64,000 bases of DNA, from contig JXTB01000074.1 in the NCBI GenBank assembly GCA_002914805.1, positions 1,078,991-1,142,990 of the forward strand. Reading direction: 5' to 3'. Source of the DNA: Parasponia andersonii (lineage: Eukaryota > Streptophyta > Magnoliopsida > Rosales > Cannabaceae). Shown one piece after another: positions 1-10,552 of the stretch. Position 1 is the stretch's first letter; the number at the start of each line of letters is the position of its first letter. The translations under genes were made by a program, and so were the position numbers. The notes beneath the pieces were generated by a model. It searched no databases and was not told the origin of the DNA. It worked only from the letters and a program-made list of their open reading frames with translations.

Positions 1-1830
1 TGCATATAAGCATCACGGAAGAGGTCGCATATATCCTTCTTGAGGGAGGTCGCATATAAAACTTATGCGACCTTAGGATTTTAAACCGCATAACACCATG
101 AGTGTGTGATCTCTACTCTTCTGAGATACTTTTTTTCACTTTTAAACAGCTTTAAATCTGGCCCCGGTCATTGGATAATGACACCACCAGCAAGTGTAGT
201 CATACTTTGATGTCATCTGTTGACTCCGACTAGAATCAAGTCGACTCTAGCGAGTATTCTGTCATTTTTGAAGTTATAATTATAGAATTTTTGTAATTAT
301 TTTTATAAAATTATTTTATGTCCGTGAAAGTTATACTGAATGATAGAGTAATTTGTAATAAGAAATATGATATTTAAGTTACGTTGAACTGAGATCTAGT
401 TTGAGAAAAATCTTGAATTGAAAAAGGTGATATTCTTTTAATTCAAGACAAATTTTGCTAACTAATATATTATTGGCCGAAAGTCTGTTACTATTGAGAT
501 TAGGCCTTGGGCTGAATGAAGACAAGTGATATTTGGAAAATATTTCTAAATAGATATTATCTTTATAAATAATAAGCAGAGTCATTATTTGTGCAAATAT
601 TTTTAGAAGCGTGGTATTTTTGAAACTTTCAGAAATTAAGGCTCGGGATGTTAAAACAAAGTTTTGACTTCAAATTCTCATTTAGTGAGGCTATAAGACA
701 AGTTTTGATATATAATATTGATACGTTTCAAAGTAGCATGAATTTCGAGACACAAGGCTCGTAAATAGTTTCATTTTGTCTGCCAATGGCCAGATTTCGG
801 TCTGAACTGAAATTGGTTGAGTTATAAATCTAACCTAGCTAATTTAAACAATAGGAATGTTGTAGTGATAGTGAGCGAATGAGATTTGTAGAAGCGCCTT
901 TCGTGCATCAAAACAATCAACAGAAAATTTTACTAGCACTAATAGCATGGCATAGTTATCTTCTCGAGATAGGAGATTCAATTACTATGTTTACCATAAT
1001 ATTTATAAAACTCAATTATGATATTATAATATCTTGTAGACTACTCTTGATGGTTTCATGAATAGTTTTGTACATTATTAATATTTGGATTTGTATAAAA
1101 ATATATGTGTTACATTAATAGAATCTTAAAGAGCTCAAAAAATTTTAATTAAAAATTAAAGCACGTCTAGTATATTACTGCATAGTCATTTGTACCTACT
1201 CACATATTGTATAGACTATAGGATTACACATGAGATCCATCTTAGGCATTGCGATATTTAGTAGGCGACTAATACTCTCGTCCTCAATGAGAGCTCATAA
1301 ACCCATGCAGGGCCTTTTAATTACCCCCACTTAGTAGGTATAGGCATTCAATTGCCCCTTCAGTTTGGTTGGCGTAGACACATGGGTGTCCTTCTAGTCT
1401 TATAGGATAGATATTAGGCACAGAGTACTTAGTACACGTAATACGAGTTACTTTGGTTCGTGATGAGAGAATGTAAGCTCATGTGATATGCGCATTATGT
1501 TTTTGCTACTTGGCTTTTCGTATGGATTTAATTATGATTTTGATCACAGATTTTTATTATGGTTTTGATTATGATTTTCTATATAAGATTGATTTGACTA
1601 TTCAAATATTTTATGAATTTATTTTTATAATATTTAACCATGCAGGTGTTTTCAGAACTAAATAATTTTCTAAAAAAATAATAGATATCATACTAGGCAT
1701 TTCATGTTTATTCCCGTCTTTTCTTTCCCCTTTCAGGATTATAGGTTCGAGATAGACTTACAGTTGGCTAGTTGTAATATTAGAGTTATTCTTCATAGTC
1801 ATATCCATTGCTTTGGGTTCGTATCCCATT
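1..1830. other. Unresolved AT-rich sequence, no gene recognised
   Basis: I find no convincing exon, RNA gene or complete repeat here. The open frames are short and of low-complexity composition. The Tat element at 1836 interrupts this sequence and it resumes at 14424. Stretches such as the AT-rich run around 1540-1640 followed by a pyrimidine-rich run near 1715-1735 look like the inside of an old LTR, but I cannot define its ends. The first 70 bases contain two copies of a gaggtcgcata motif. Confidence 0.4.
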
Positions 1831-1835
1831 ATAAA
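1831..1835. repeat. Target-site duplication of the Tat element, left copy (ataaa)
   Basis: The five bases ataaa directly precede the LTR start tgttggagc and recur immediately after the other LTR at 14419-14423. This perfect 5-bp duplication is the expected integrase footprint and fixes both element ends. Confidence 0.93.
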
Positions 1836-2700
1836 TGTTGGAGCGGTTTCTCACCAGCCGTCCACGTGTCTTTGAACCGCTGACGGTGTATTCTCCAACT
1901 GTCCACGTGTCCTCGCTTTCCAAAGTACTCTGAACTCCAAGCAGGGTCAGAGAGGTGGGGGTGGCCACCTACAAAGACTCTCCGATGCTTAAGTTAGAGT
2001 TCAATCTTTGATTTTAGGTAGCAAGGGATTAGTTCTATATGAGTATAGGTTTGTTTCTTGCTTATAAGCTTTTTAATATACTTCTTTTTTTTGTAAGCGT
2101 ACATGCCCCCTTTGGGAACGCATGGCTCATATATATACATAGCCCTGAGATTGTGACCCATGTGGGTCTCAATCTCAGGACTGAGTACCTTTCTCCTCAA
2201 AGCTTTTCCCAGAGGTCACGGGCCAAGATTACCGTGATCTTCTCTATGTCGTTATAGCCTGGTTCCCGCCACCTCCTACGGCTTGAATTTGTCAAGGGTA
2301 AGATTTGGATAAATCGCTGTTCTGTCAGGGGTGAGATTTGGACAAATTGCTGTTCTGTTAGGGCGGATTGCTCCTTGTGCCCACCTATCCCTGATTGCAT
2401 TAAATGCTCTGTCTGGATCTGGAGTTGTGAGCTATTCTCCATTGTATTCTGGTGAAAGACCCTTAGGGCTTCCAACCCCCCAGCTGTCGAGGTAAGGGTC
2501 AGACTGGGCCGGGCCTGTCCAGGGACTGTGACGGGCTCAGCCCTAACCTCGGGCAGTCCAATGGCCGATGTGGTATCACGTGTAACCCGCGTGGCCTTTA
2601 GCTAATCACTCTCGACAGCTGTCGGATGGTGTACCCCGTTTGTGACATGTTCTGCCACTTAATTGTCCACGTGGTGTATGGTTTGGGTACGGGTCCCACA
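1836..2700 (-). repeat. 3' LTR of the Tat element
   Basis: This LTR aligns end to end with 13555-14418, with scattered substitutions. It holds four CACGTG G-box palindromes (1863, 1904, 2577, 2668), all conserved in the partner LTR. It also has a TATA-like run near 2128-2137, a 36-bp near-perfect inverted repeat at 2144-2179, and an internal direct repeat of roughly 39 bp around 2290-2370 (gtgagatttgg...ctgttctgt). Because the element is on the minus strand, this copy is the 3' LTR and abuts the polypurine tract. Confidence 0.92.
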
Positions 2701-2718
2701 ACTGCCCCCATTTCCCTA
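2701..2718 (-). other. Polypurine tract of the Tat element
   Basis: Next to the 3' LTR the minus strand reads gtagggaaatgggggcag, an almost pure purine run. This is where plus-strand DNA synthesis of the retroelement would be primed. Its position confirms minus-strand orientation. Confidence 0.8.
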
Positions 2719-2911
2719 CTTGACGGACTCGTATCCATCAAGTGGGGAAATCGTTTCTCCGTTCCTCCAATCTGGGGGATGCACGTGGTTCCCCCTCACC
2801 GATGCGGAGGCACGCCATCCCATATCACGAAATCTGTTTGAATTTTGAAGTTCCGACTGTTCGGTCTCCCTTATTCTTCCCTTTTCCAAAAAAACTCTTC
2901 GGCTCCCCCTT
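2719..2911 (+). other. Upstream region of the antisense gene, inside the Tat element
   Basis: About 190 bp separate the 3' LTR from the TATA box at 2912. No coding potential is visible. With the G-boxes in the adjacent LTR, it is the presumed promoter region of the antisense gene that starts at 3041. Confidence 0.4.
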
Positions 2912-2918
2912 TATAAAA
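2912..2918 (+). promoter_or_regulatory. TATA box of the antisense gene
   Basis: TATAAAA lies in a GC-richer context 129 bp upstream of the ATG at 3041, leaving room for a transcription start near 2945 and a short leader. It is on the strand opposite to the retroelement's own genes. Confidence 0.6.
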
Positions 2919-3040
2919 GCCGCAATTGCGTCCATTTGCCACTTTACTAAAATCTTCAATCATTCTAGCCTCATAAAATCCTAGAGTTTCCACTTCCTTC
3001 CCCTCTAGAGACTTTTACTCTTTCAGTCGTATTCAGAACA

Positions 3041-5344
3041 ATGACTTCAAGTCAAAACTAGGAATTGCGCCCCGTCGTGGATTCAGAGCTGGATTCACTG
3101 AGGAGGCAGCTCTGCCTCCCCGGAGGAGTGATGCTACAATGGGTTGAGGGCCCTGCGGACTGGTATCTTCATCCTTGTGCCCCCGAGGGTTCCATCATCC
3201 TGGGCAGAAAGTATCTGGACTGGCTGTGATTCCCCCTTCCTCCCCTGGTCCACCAATTTTTCTCTTTGATGGGGATCCACCCGATGCAATTAAATGCAAA
3301 CGGGGTCATGATTCTGATGGGGCTTTCCACCCTGTCAGTAATCTATAATTTGCATATTGACCTGGAGGTGGTCTTTTATGCTTACAAGCTCACCCTTATC
3401 CCCAAGAAGAGTTCCTATCCCACTTTTTACCTCCAATTGCTTCCAAGACGTCATATCTTCTGGGGTCTGCCGAGGTCAGATAAACAATGGGACTCCCATA
3501 CCAAGCTATACACCGTTGGAGGGGCGTGGTGCTCCCATTAGGTGAATGGAGAGCATTTCCAAGTGCCCTCAACTTTCCTGCAGAGTAAGTGTTAGGTCGT
3601 GATTTTTGGGTCTGCGCCTTCTCCCTATGTTATTGCTCATGTTATTTTGTCTTGTGCAGCCTCGGCAGAAGAGAACAGGTTTGAGCTACATTTGTCAGCA
3701 GGGCGGCTCAAAGGCCTGGAGGGGATCATCATCTTCGGATCTCCCTGGGATTGCAGGCACATCCAGACCGTCCTCAACCCCCTAACGATGAACATGATGC
3801 CCAGGATGGTTTCATACCTCCCATTCCCTTTGGATACCTGGGTCATCACAAAACACATGCAGAGCCGACTCGATGCTTCTGCCCTGAACCGATTCCGCCG
3901 GGACGAACATGACAGGATCGCCATGGTGGGTTGGTAGGTTACGGCTTCAAGCCAGTTGGTGAGCACCAACGATCTGGTGGCACCGTCCAACCACGAGCTT
4001 GAGGAGGCCGTGAGGCTTGTGGCCGAGGAGTGCGTCAGGCTCCTTAAGGAGGAAAACGCCGCCCCCAAGAGGCCTAGGGGTAAGTTCATTTTCACATCCT
4101 TGAGCCTAATAGGTCGGATTGTGGCCATGACCTAAACATGTTATTTGTTCTTCGCAGGTTCTGAGACAGGCCCATTGGCTGACCCCTCACCTATCAAGGG
4201 GGGAGCTGCGGCACATAAGGCTCACGCCAAGGCACCCGTTGGCCGGTGCCTTGTGGTGCTTTCAGGAGGTGAAATGCCATCCGTCCCCCGCTCCGACGCA
4301 AGAGGACCTCCATCCGGGGGACCATCTGCCACACAGATCGTGCACAGGGAAGAGATGACGTCGAGTCCGGCTAGGGGGTTTGCTGCAGCAATCTCGTCCA
4401 CCCCTGACTCTGGTTCGAAATCGAGCGATGTTACCCTCGGTGGAGAGATCGCCGAGCTCAGTGGGGGGCTCTGAGATTGAAATCTAGACTATCCTCCCCT
4501 CCCTCGGTCCCCACAAAGTGGCAACGCGAGGTCGGCTCGTCTAATGAAGAAGAGGGCCGGGTGGAGAAAAGGGGCAGGATTGCCCCCTCGTCTGACAGTG
4601 ATGACGACGAGGCGACGCTGACACTTCTAAGGAGTAAAAGGTCGGTGCGCAGCGGCCTGCCTAGAGGAGATGCTCCACCTCCCTCCGTGGCCGATGGTGC
4701 TCCTAATAGCACCAGACTTCCCTCCGTCCCTGCCGCCATTGCCTCAGAGGCGTGCCCGGCGGGCGGAGAAGGTGCCCTCACGGCTAGCTGGTATTAACAC
4801 TTTTTTGGTCAACTTATCGCAGCGGCAGGTAGAGCTCAGGTTGGCGGCACTGAAGGATAGGCTGGCGGACGCGGAGAAATTAAAAACGAGGTACCAGAGG
4901 CAGGTGGACGTCCTTTCTGTGGAAAGTTACAGGTCTGGCTGGGAGAGTAGAGAGTTCGAAGGCCACGCTGAGGTGGTGACGCCAGACCAATTTGACGATC
5001 AGAAAGGCACCGAGAGGGACCACTACTCTGTCAAGCACTATATGCAGTAGCTCGGGGATGAGATCAATATCACGCATCCGGCTGACGTGCTGAAGATGCT
5101 TGCCGCAGAAAAGGACGGGCCCTCTTCATCTGCTTCTGGTGCCATAGAGCTTATCCCTACTTCCAGTCCGCCATATCGAACTTTGGAAGCCCCTGTCACT
5201 CAGCCTAGTCTCGGGGTCTCAACCGGTGAAGGGTCTGGTGCAGTCATTGTATCTAGTGACGAATCTGACCCTGCCACGCCACCCTCCACCGGGGCCGGTC
5301 CAAGCACCAGGATTGGTCGCGCTCTCATGGATGGAGGTAACTAG
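3041..5344 (+). pseudogene. Antisense gene inside the Tat element (aORF), intron-containing, decayed
   Basis: A coding-like plus-strand unit lies between the 3' LTR and the tandem arrays, opposite to gag-pol. From ATG 3041 the frame runs with two in-frame stops, TAG at 3059 and TGA at 3227, each one C-to-T change from CAG or CGA. A conserved-looking block at about 3230-3500 (PLVHQFFSLMGIHPMQL...) resembles the plant domain described as putative gypsy-type transposon (Transposase_28). Introns with consensus ends are visible at 3585-3659 and 4080-4157. The C-terminal part holds a charged, coiled-coil-like stretch (QVELRLAALKDRLADAEK) and a Ser/Pro/Thr-rich tail ending at 5344. A poly(A) signal follows at 5395. 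Additional antisense ORFs are known from Tat elements. Their function is unknown. The exon structure beyond 4158 is uncertain. Confidence 0.68.
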
Positions 5345-5394
5345 GGTCTTTAACTTTGTACATTTGTAAAGCTGAACTTCATTGTAATCCTTTG

Positions 5395-5400
5395 AATAAA
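5395..5400 (+). terminator. Poly(A) signal of the antisense gene
   Basis: AATAAA lies 51 bp after the last stop at 5342-5344, inside attgtaatcctttgaataaa, which looks like a normal plant 3' end region. A second AATAAA at about 5869 follows another short plus-strand frame. Confidence 0.5.
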
Positions 5401-5608
5401 TAATAAGAACCGTGCAATTCTCTTTAGTCTGTTTTCTTTTTCTTTGTTGACCGCATCCGACTGTCTATATAAATAATTGTATGGACTCGATTTCGGACTA
5501 TTAGTGAGTCTTCCTCGGGTCATGACTGCCAAGATTAGTGCTGGAGATAGGGGTGCAAGTTTTGACTCATCCGGTTTCATGGAGGCATAACTCTTGTTAT
5601 AACTTGTT

Positions 5609-5800
5609 TTGGCAGAGTTCGACCCGCGCGTGTGGCTGGACTTTTCCGACCCCAAATGGGACAGTGCTCAGAACCACCTCCAAAGATTGGTCGACCATTG
5701 TTTGGACCTGTCGTTGCAAAGGAGGAGGCCTGGGCTTGACTCTTACTGGGAACAAACAGGGCACTATCATTCTGATGTCTCCTTACGAGTCCGTTCGTGA
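5609..5800 (+). CDS. Short plus-strand frame downstream of the antisense gene, possible extra exon
   Basis: A 63-codon frame (start MAEFDPRVWLDFSDPKWD) follows a tttggcag acceptor-like sequence at about 5608. It could be an alternative last exon of the antisense gene or a separate small frame of the element. An AATAAA occurs about 70 bp after it. I recognise no domain, and coding status is uncertain. Confidence 0.25.
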   Translation: MAEFDPRVWLDFSDPKWDSAQNHLQRLVDHCLDLSLQRRRPGLDSYWEQTGHYHSDVSLRVRS

Positions 5801-6030
5801 CCCGCCTCCCGTAAATAGGGCTTATGATCGCGCACCATTGTTGATCGTGCGCTTTGTATTTTTAGGACATAATAAACAGACTTTAATCTTGATTTTTGTC
5901 CTTCACGTTTGGCTTGGTACTGGACTGCCTCCAACAGGTAGACTCCAAATACATTCACATCCTGCCCTTACGCAAATAGATCATCCCCCGTTAGAGCCTG
6001 CTTTACTTTGGCTCTCCGTATAGCTGAAAC

Positions 6031-6190
6031 GTTCCTTAGGGAGGGTCCACTTCCAATGAGTGGATCCCGACCCTGCTTTCCATTAGCTATTTGCATAGCC
6101 AAAATGTCCCTTAGGGGGGGTCCACTTCCAACGGGTGGATCCCGACCCTGCTTTCCTTTAGCTATTCGTATAGCTAAAATGTTCCTTAGG
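6031..6190. repeat. Tandem array A in the Tat 3' region, 75-bp unit
   Basis: Units begin at 6031, 6106 and 6181 with gt(t/c)ccttagg. Each of the two full units carries gggtccacttccaa and ggatcccgaccctgctttcc. The periodicity is exactly 75 bp. Confidence 0.85.
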
Positions 6191-6815
6191 GGGTCTGCTG
6201 GCAAGTTTTTAAGTTGCACATCCCTTTTCTCCTCATACATTTTCTCGGGTCATCGGCAAGCATTTTATTGCACGATTTGATTTCCAGAGTACGATCTTTT
6301 TCGAGGTCTGTTGGCAAGTTTCGGTTGCGCAGCTCCTCCCTCTTCGTACGTTTTCTCGGGCCATCGGCAAGCATTTTATTGCACGATATGATTCCCATAG
6401 TACGATCGTTTTTTAGGTCTGCTGGCAAGTTTTTGTTGCACAGCTACTTCCTCTTCATACATTTTCTCGGGTCGTCGACGAGCGACATGACTCCTATAGT
6501 ACGAGCGTTTTTGAGGTCTGCTGACAAGTTTTTGTTGCACAGCTATTTCCTCTTCGTACGTTTTCTCGGGTCGTCGATGAGCAACGTGACTCCCATAGTA
6601 CGAGCGTTTTTGAGGTCTGCTGGCAAGTTTTTGTTGCATAGTTATTTTCTCTTTGTACGTTTTCTCGGGTCGTCGACGAGCGACGTGAATCCCATAGTAC
6701 GAGCATTTCTGAGGTCTGCTGGCAAGTTTTTGTTGCACAGCTATTTCCTCTTCGTACGTTTTCTCGGATCGTCGATGAACGATGTGAATCCTATAGTACG
6801 ATCATCGATTTGTAC
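6191..6815. repeat. Tandem array B in the Tat 3' region, 111-bp units then 99-bp units
   Basis: About six units share ggtctgctggcaagttttt, ttgcacagctatttcctctt and tacgttttctcgg. The first two units are near 111 bp and carry an extra cattttattgcacgat segment. Later ones are near 99 bp. Because 99 and 111 are multiples of three, frames stay open across the array, but they are repeat translations rather than genes. Confidence 0.85.
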
Positions 6816-6845
6816 GAATAGTGCGTATGATCCGCAACTATAGAA

Positions 6846-7118
6846 GACCCTTTTCTGTGGCAACCTGGTATGATCTTTTGCCTGCGCAAACAAAATATTG
6901 GGTTTGCCGCTGTGGGCAGACCCCCTTCCGTAGTAGCCTGGCGTGATCTTTTGCCTGTGCAACTAAAACGTTGGGTCTGCCACTGTGGGCAGACCCTTTT
7001 CCGTGTGATAGAAGACCTGACCTATTTCGGAATTAAGCTTTATAATAATATAAACGTTCACATAGGTCTCACGCGTGAATAGTGTGTGGGGTCTGCCACT
7101 GTGGGCAGACCCCTTTTC
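6846..7118. repeat. Tandem array C in the Tat 3' region, 73-bp unit
   Basis: The motif ctgtgggcagaccc recurs with a spacing of 73 bp at about 6910-6922 and 6985-6996. A further copy near 7099-7111 is displaced by inserted sequence. Units share tgatcttttgcctg(c/t)gcaa. Tandem repeats between integrase and the 3' LTR are a known habit of Tat-group elements. Confidence 0.75.
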
Positions 7119-7230
7119 CATAGTAACCCAAAAGATAAATCCATGCGGAAAAAAGAGAACTTGACCTGTTTAAGATTTAAGCTTTTCAAAAATATAGGCA
7201 TACACATGGTCTTACATCATATGTATGTCC

Positions 7231-8345
7231 TTACACGTGATACTTTTTCAAGTGCTGAGCGTTCCACGTATTCGGCAAATTTTTCCCCGTTTTGAGTTCC
7301 TTCAGGACATACGCACCATTGTCGAGTGCTTTGATCACCTCATAGGGTCCAACCCAATTGGAGTCCAGTTTCGAGGAATTCCCTGTTCTAGCTTTCAGGA
7401 CCCAATCCCCGGCGTTAAATCGTCGGGCACTAACCTTTTTCGCGTAGTAGGATCTAGCCTGCTGGTGGTATGAAGCCAGGTGGACCAGGGCCATATTTCT
7501 CGTTTCTTCCAGGAGGTCTGTGTTGCGGCTTAACTGACGTTCGTTTAAGGGGGTATCTTTTACCACTTCGGAGTAGAGGGTCGAGAAGCTAACCTCGGTC
7601 GGGATCACAGCCTCTGATCCGTAGACCATGGCGAATGGTGTTCTCCCAGTAGACCTCCACTCTGTGGTTCGATGGGCCTACACAACGGCCGGCAGTTCTT
7701 CTAACCACTTGCCTTTAGCCTCCTGCAAGTTCTTTTTGATGTTGCTGAATATGGCTTTGTTCGTCGCCTCTGCTTGGCCGTTCTCCTGAGGGTAGTTCAT
7801 GGAAGAGAAACTGAGCCTTATATCATACAGCTCGTACAACTCCTTGAGCTTAGCATTTTGGAACTGCATGCCATGATCGGCGTGTATCTCTTTCGGGATC
7901 CCGAATCGACAGATTACGTTCTTCCAGATGAATTTAATCGTGCCTGCCTTATTAACGGTCGTGTAGGCTTCGGCCTTTACCCATTTGGTGAAGTAGTCGG
8001 TGGCCAGCAGGACATACCTCTTTCCTCCTGGACTTCTGGGGAGCTCTCCGACGATGTCCAGACCCCATTTGGCAAACGACCAAGGGGTTATGTTCGAATG
8101 AAGTATCTCTGCAGGCTGACGTTTCATTGGGGCGAACCTCTGGCATTTATCACATTTTTTGACGAATCTGGCTGCCTCTGCCATCATGTATAGCCAAAAG
8201 TATCTGGCCGTTAGAGCCTTGTGGGTGAGGCTGCGTCCGCCAGAGTGGTTGCCACATACTCCCTCGTGGATTTCCTCCATCAGTTTTTGCGCTTCGATAG
8301 GACCTATGCTCCGTAGCATCGGACCTATTGTCGATCTCCTGTACA
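7231..8345 (-). pseudogene. Integrase of the Tat element
   Basis: This is the minus-strand frame from about 8345 (GEQLYRRSTIGPMLRS) to 7231 (NAQHLKKYHV). It has the N-terminal HHCC zinc-binding pattern (HEGVCGNH ... CDKCQRF), then the core with WGLDIVGELP (first Asp), HADHGMQF (second Asp; the usual DNG is DHG here) and PQENGQAEATNK (Glu). A C-terminal GPY-like region follows (SNWVGPYEVIKAL). One in-frame stop (TAG, around 7677) interrupts the protein between the core and C-terminal parts. Integrase inserts the cDNA into the host genome. The start is blurred by a frameshift near 8345, where the upstream RNase H frame ends. Confidence 0.88.
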
Positions 8346-9026
8346 ACTGTTCACCATCATCGCGTATCTGGCAGCCTTCAATCGAACTGACCTTGTTTCC
8401 TGGGGGTCTGCGGGCAGGTTCCCCAACGTGAAATACTGTGTGATGGGTTTCATCCACCCTTCGTCAGCAGCTCCGGTTGCGAACACATGGTGCGCAGGGG
8501 TCTGCGGGGGGTCCTCCGTGCTCCCGCCTTCTAAGAGAACTTCTATGCTTCCAACGGTACCCCCGATTGACGCACTCTTAGCTAGCTCATCGGCCCTCTG
8601 GTTCATTTCCCTGGGGATCGGTTTGATATTGAAATTGCCAAAGCGAGCTTTTGCCCCCATTACCTTGGAGAAGTACCTGTGCAACCTTGGTTCTTTTACT
8701 TCGAAGTCTCCCCTGACCTGACCCGCGATCAACTGTGAGTCGGTCTTTACGGCGATGTCCTCCACTCCAAAGTGCAGTGCCAGCTCAAGGCCTTGCAGCA
8801 GTGCCTCGTACTCTATCTCATTATTAGTCGCCTGGAAGCCGAGCCTCAATGCTTTCTCAACTCTGAGACCCGTTGGGGTCTGCAAGACTATCCTGATACC
8901 TGACCCTGAGGCATTCGTGGATCCGTCTGTGTAGAGTATCCAGGCTGAAAGGGGGCGAAGTTGAGACATCTGACACGGGTCATGTTGCTCACCGAAGGAT
9001 TCGATTTCCACTAAAAAATCTACCAT
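8325..9026 (-). pseudogene. Second (Tat-type) RNase H domain
   Basis: An RNase H fold is recognisable from the ordered acidic motifs: LYTDGSTN (Asp at residue 34 of this frame), NNEIEYEAL (Glu about 72-74), VKTDSQL (Asp 96) and a downstream NQRADELAK. It sits between the first RNase H and integrase, the position of the additional RNase H acquired by Tat-group elements. The domain removes RNA from RNA-DNA hybrids. A frameshift near the C-terminal end breaks continuity with integrase. The first AUG of the open frame has no special meaning, since the domain is part of a polyprotein. Confidence 0.85.
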
Positions 9027-9300
9027 GACCTGTCCTTTCTTCGCCGCCCGAGGCCGATACTCAATATCGTATATTCCCAGCTAAATGGCCCATTTGGTCA
9101 GCCATCCTGATAGGTCTGGTTTGGCCAAAATTTGACGGATGAGGAAATCCGTATACACGGTGACCGAGTGTGCCTCAAAATACTACCGGAGTTTCTTTTT
9201 AGTGTTGACCAGTGCGAGGACCAGCTTTTCTGCCACATTGTATCGGGTTTCGGCATCTAGGAGCATGCGGCTTATATAAAACACCGGCTTCTATTTGCCG
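9027..9300 (-). pseudogene. First RNase H domain of the Tat pol, with stop codons
   Basis: The minus strand can be read as KPVFYISRMLLDAETRY, VAEKLVLALVNTKKKLR, then after a stop YFEAHSVTVYTD and IRQILAKPDLSGWLTKW. This is the canonical RNase H connected to reverse transcriptase in Ty3/gypsy elements. At least two stops are present. A diverged second version of the same region lies at 9802-10042 because of the duplication around the N at 9801. Confidence 0.75.
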
Positions 9301-9800
9301 TCTTCCTCGATGAATAGTACGGCACTGATCGCTACCTCGGACACCACTAAATAGGCGTACAGGCGCTCCCCCTCTGCCGGGGAAGCTAGGATAGGTGGGT
9401 GATTCAGATACAACTTGAGATCTATCAGTGCCCTGTCCTGTTCCTCCCCCCAGATGATAGTAGAGCTTTTCTTCAAGCATTGGAAGAAAGGCTTGCATCG
9501 GTCGAACATCTTGGAGATGAATCGGCTGAGAGCGGCTATCTTTCCTGCCAGGCGTTGGACCTCCCGAACAGTCGAGGGTCTCTGCACATTCGCGATCGAG
9601 GTCAGCTGGGTCGGGTTTGCCTCAATACCCCTCCTGCTCATGATATGCCCTAGGAATTGTCCAGAGGATACCCCAAACGCACATTTCTTGGGATTCAGAC
9701 ACATCTGATGCTGCCTCAGAATCTGAAAACATTCATCTAGGTGCCTCAGATGGTCTGAATCTTCCCTGCTCTTCACGACCATATCGTCGATGTAGACCTC
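9050..9800. repeat. 751-bp direct duplication, copy A (diverged)
   Basis: This segment aligns with 9802-10552 at a constant offset of 752 bp, with the single N at 9801 between them. It covers the end of RT and the start of RNase H. The two encoded RT segments differ at about 20 of 163 residues, so this is not a recent exact duplication. Confidence 0.9.
9291..9782 (-). pseudogene. Partial duplicate of the RT C-terminal region (copy A)
   Basis: The frame begins at MVVKSREDSDHL, directly after where YIDD would stand, and repeats the thumb and connection region that is also encoded at 10043-10530. Differences such as LGHIMSRRGIE versus LGHIVSQRGIE show that it comes from a different family member or is an old duplicate. 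It would not be part of a functional polyprotein. Confidence 0.8.
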
Positions 9801-9801
9801 N
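9801..9801. other. Single N at a duplicated join
   Basis: One ambiguous base separates the two 751-bp copies and marks a scaffold or contig join. The pol frame does not pass through it sensibly. Confidence 0.9.
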
Positions 9802-10552
9802 GAGGCTGATACTCGATATCATATACCCCCAGCTCGATGGCCCATTTGGTCAGTCATCCTGACAGATCTGGTTTGGCCAAGATTTCGTAGATAGGGAAAT
9901 CCGTATGTACAGTGACCGAGTGTGCCTCAAAGTACTGCCGGAGCTTCTTTTTAGCGTTGACCAGAGCGAGGACCAGCTTTTCTGCCACACTGTATTGTGT
10001 TTCGGCGTCTAGGAGCATGCGGCTTATATAGAATACCGGCTTTTATTTACCGTCTTGCTCGATGAATAGGACGGCGCTGATCGCTACTTCGGACACCGCT
10101 AAATAAGTGTACAGATGCTCTCCTTCTGACGGGGAAGCCAGTATAGGTGGGTGACTCAGATACAGCTTGAGGTCTGCCAGTGCTTTGTCCTGCTCTTCCC
10201 CCCAGATGGTCGTAGAGTTTTTCTTCATGCATTGGAAGAAAGGCTTGCATCGATCAGACATCTTGGATACGAATTGGCTGAGAGCGGCTACTTTCCCGGC
10301 CAGGCGTTGGACCTCTCGAACGGATGAGGGCCTCTGCACATTCGCGATCGAGGTCAGCTGGGTTGGGTTTGCTTCAATACCCCTCTGGCTCACGATATGT
10401 CCCAAGAATTGCCCAGATGATACCCCAAATGCGCACTTCTTGGGATTCAGACGCATCTGATGCTGCCTCAGAATCTGAAAGCATTCGTCTAGATGCTTCA
10501 GATGGTCTGAATCCTCCTTGCTCTTCACGACCATGTCGTCGATGTAGGCCTC
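9802..10552. repeat. 751-bp direct duplication, copy B (diverged)
   Basis: This is the partner of 9050-9800. Copy B is continuous with the intact RT frame (10043-11065), whereas copy A is continuous with the downstream RNase H and integrase. A join between two different family members at the N would produce this pattern. Confidence 0.9.

Noticed and set aside
6214..6843. 209-codon plus-strand open frame
   Set aside because: It is a translation of tandem array B. Unit lengths divisible by three keep it open, and no start context or domain is present.
8159..8431. Plus-strand frame opposite integrase and RNase H
   Set aside because: It is a shadow of the real minus-strand pol reading frame.
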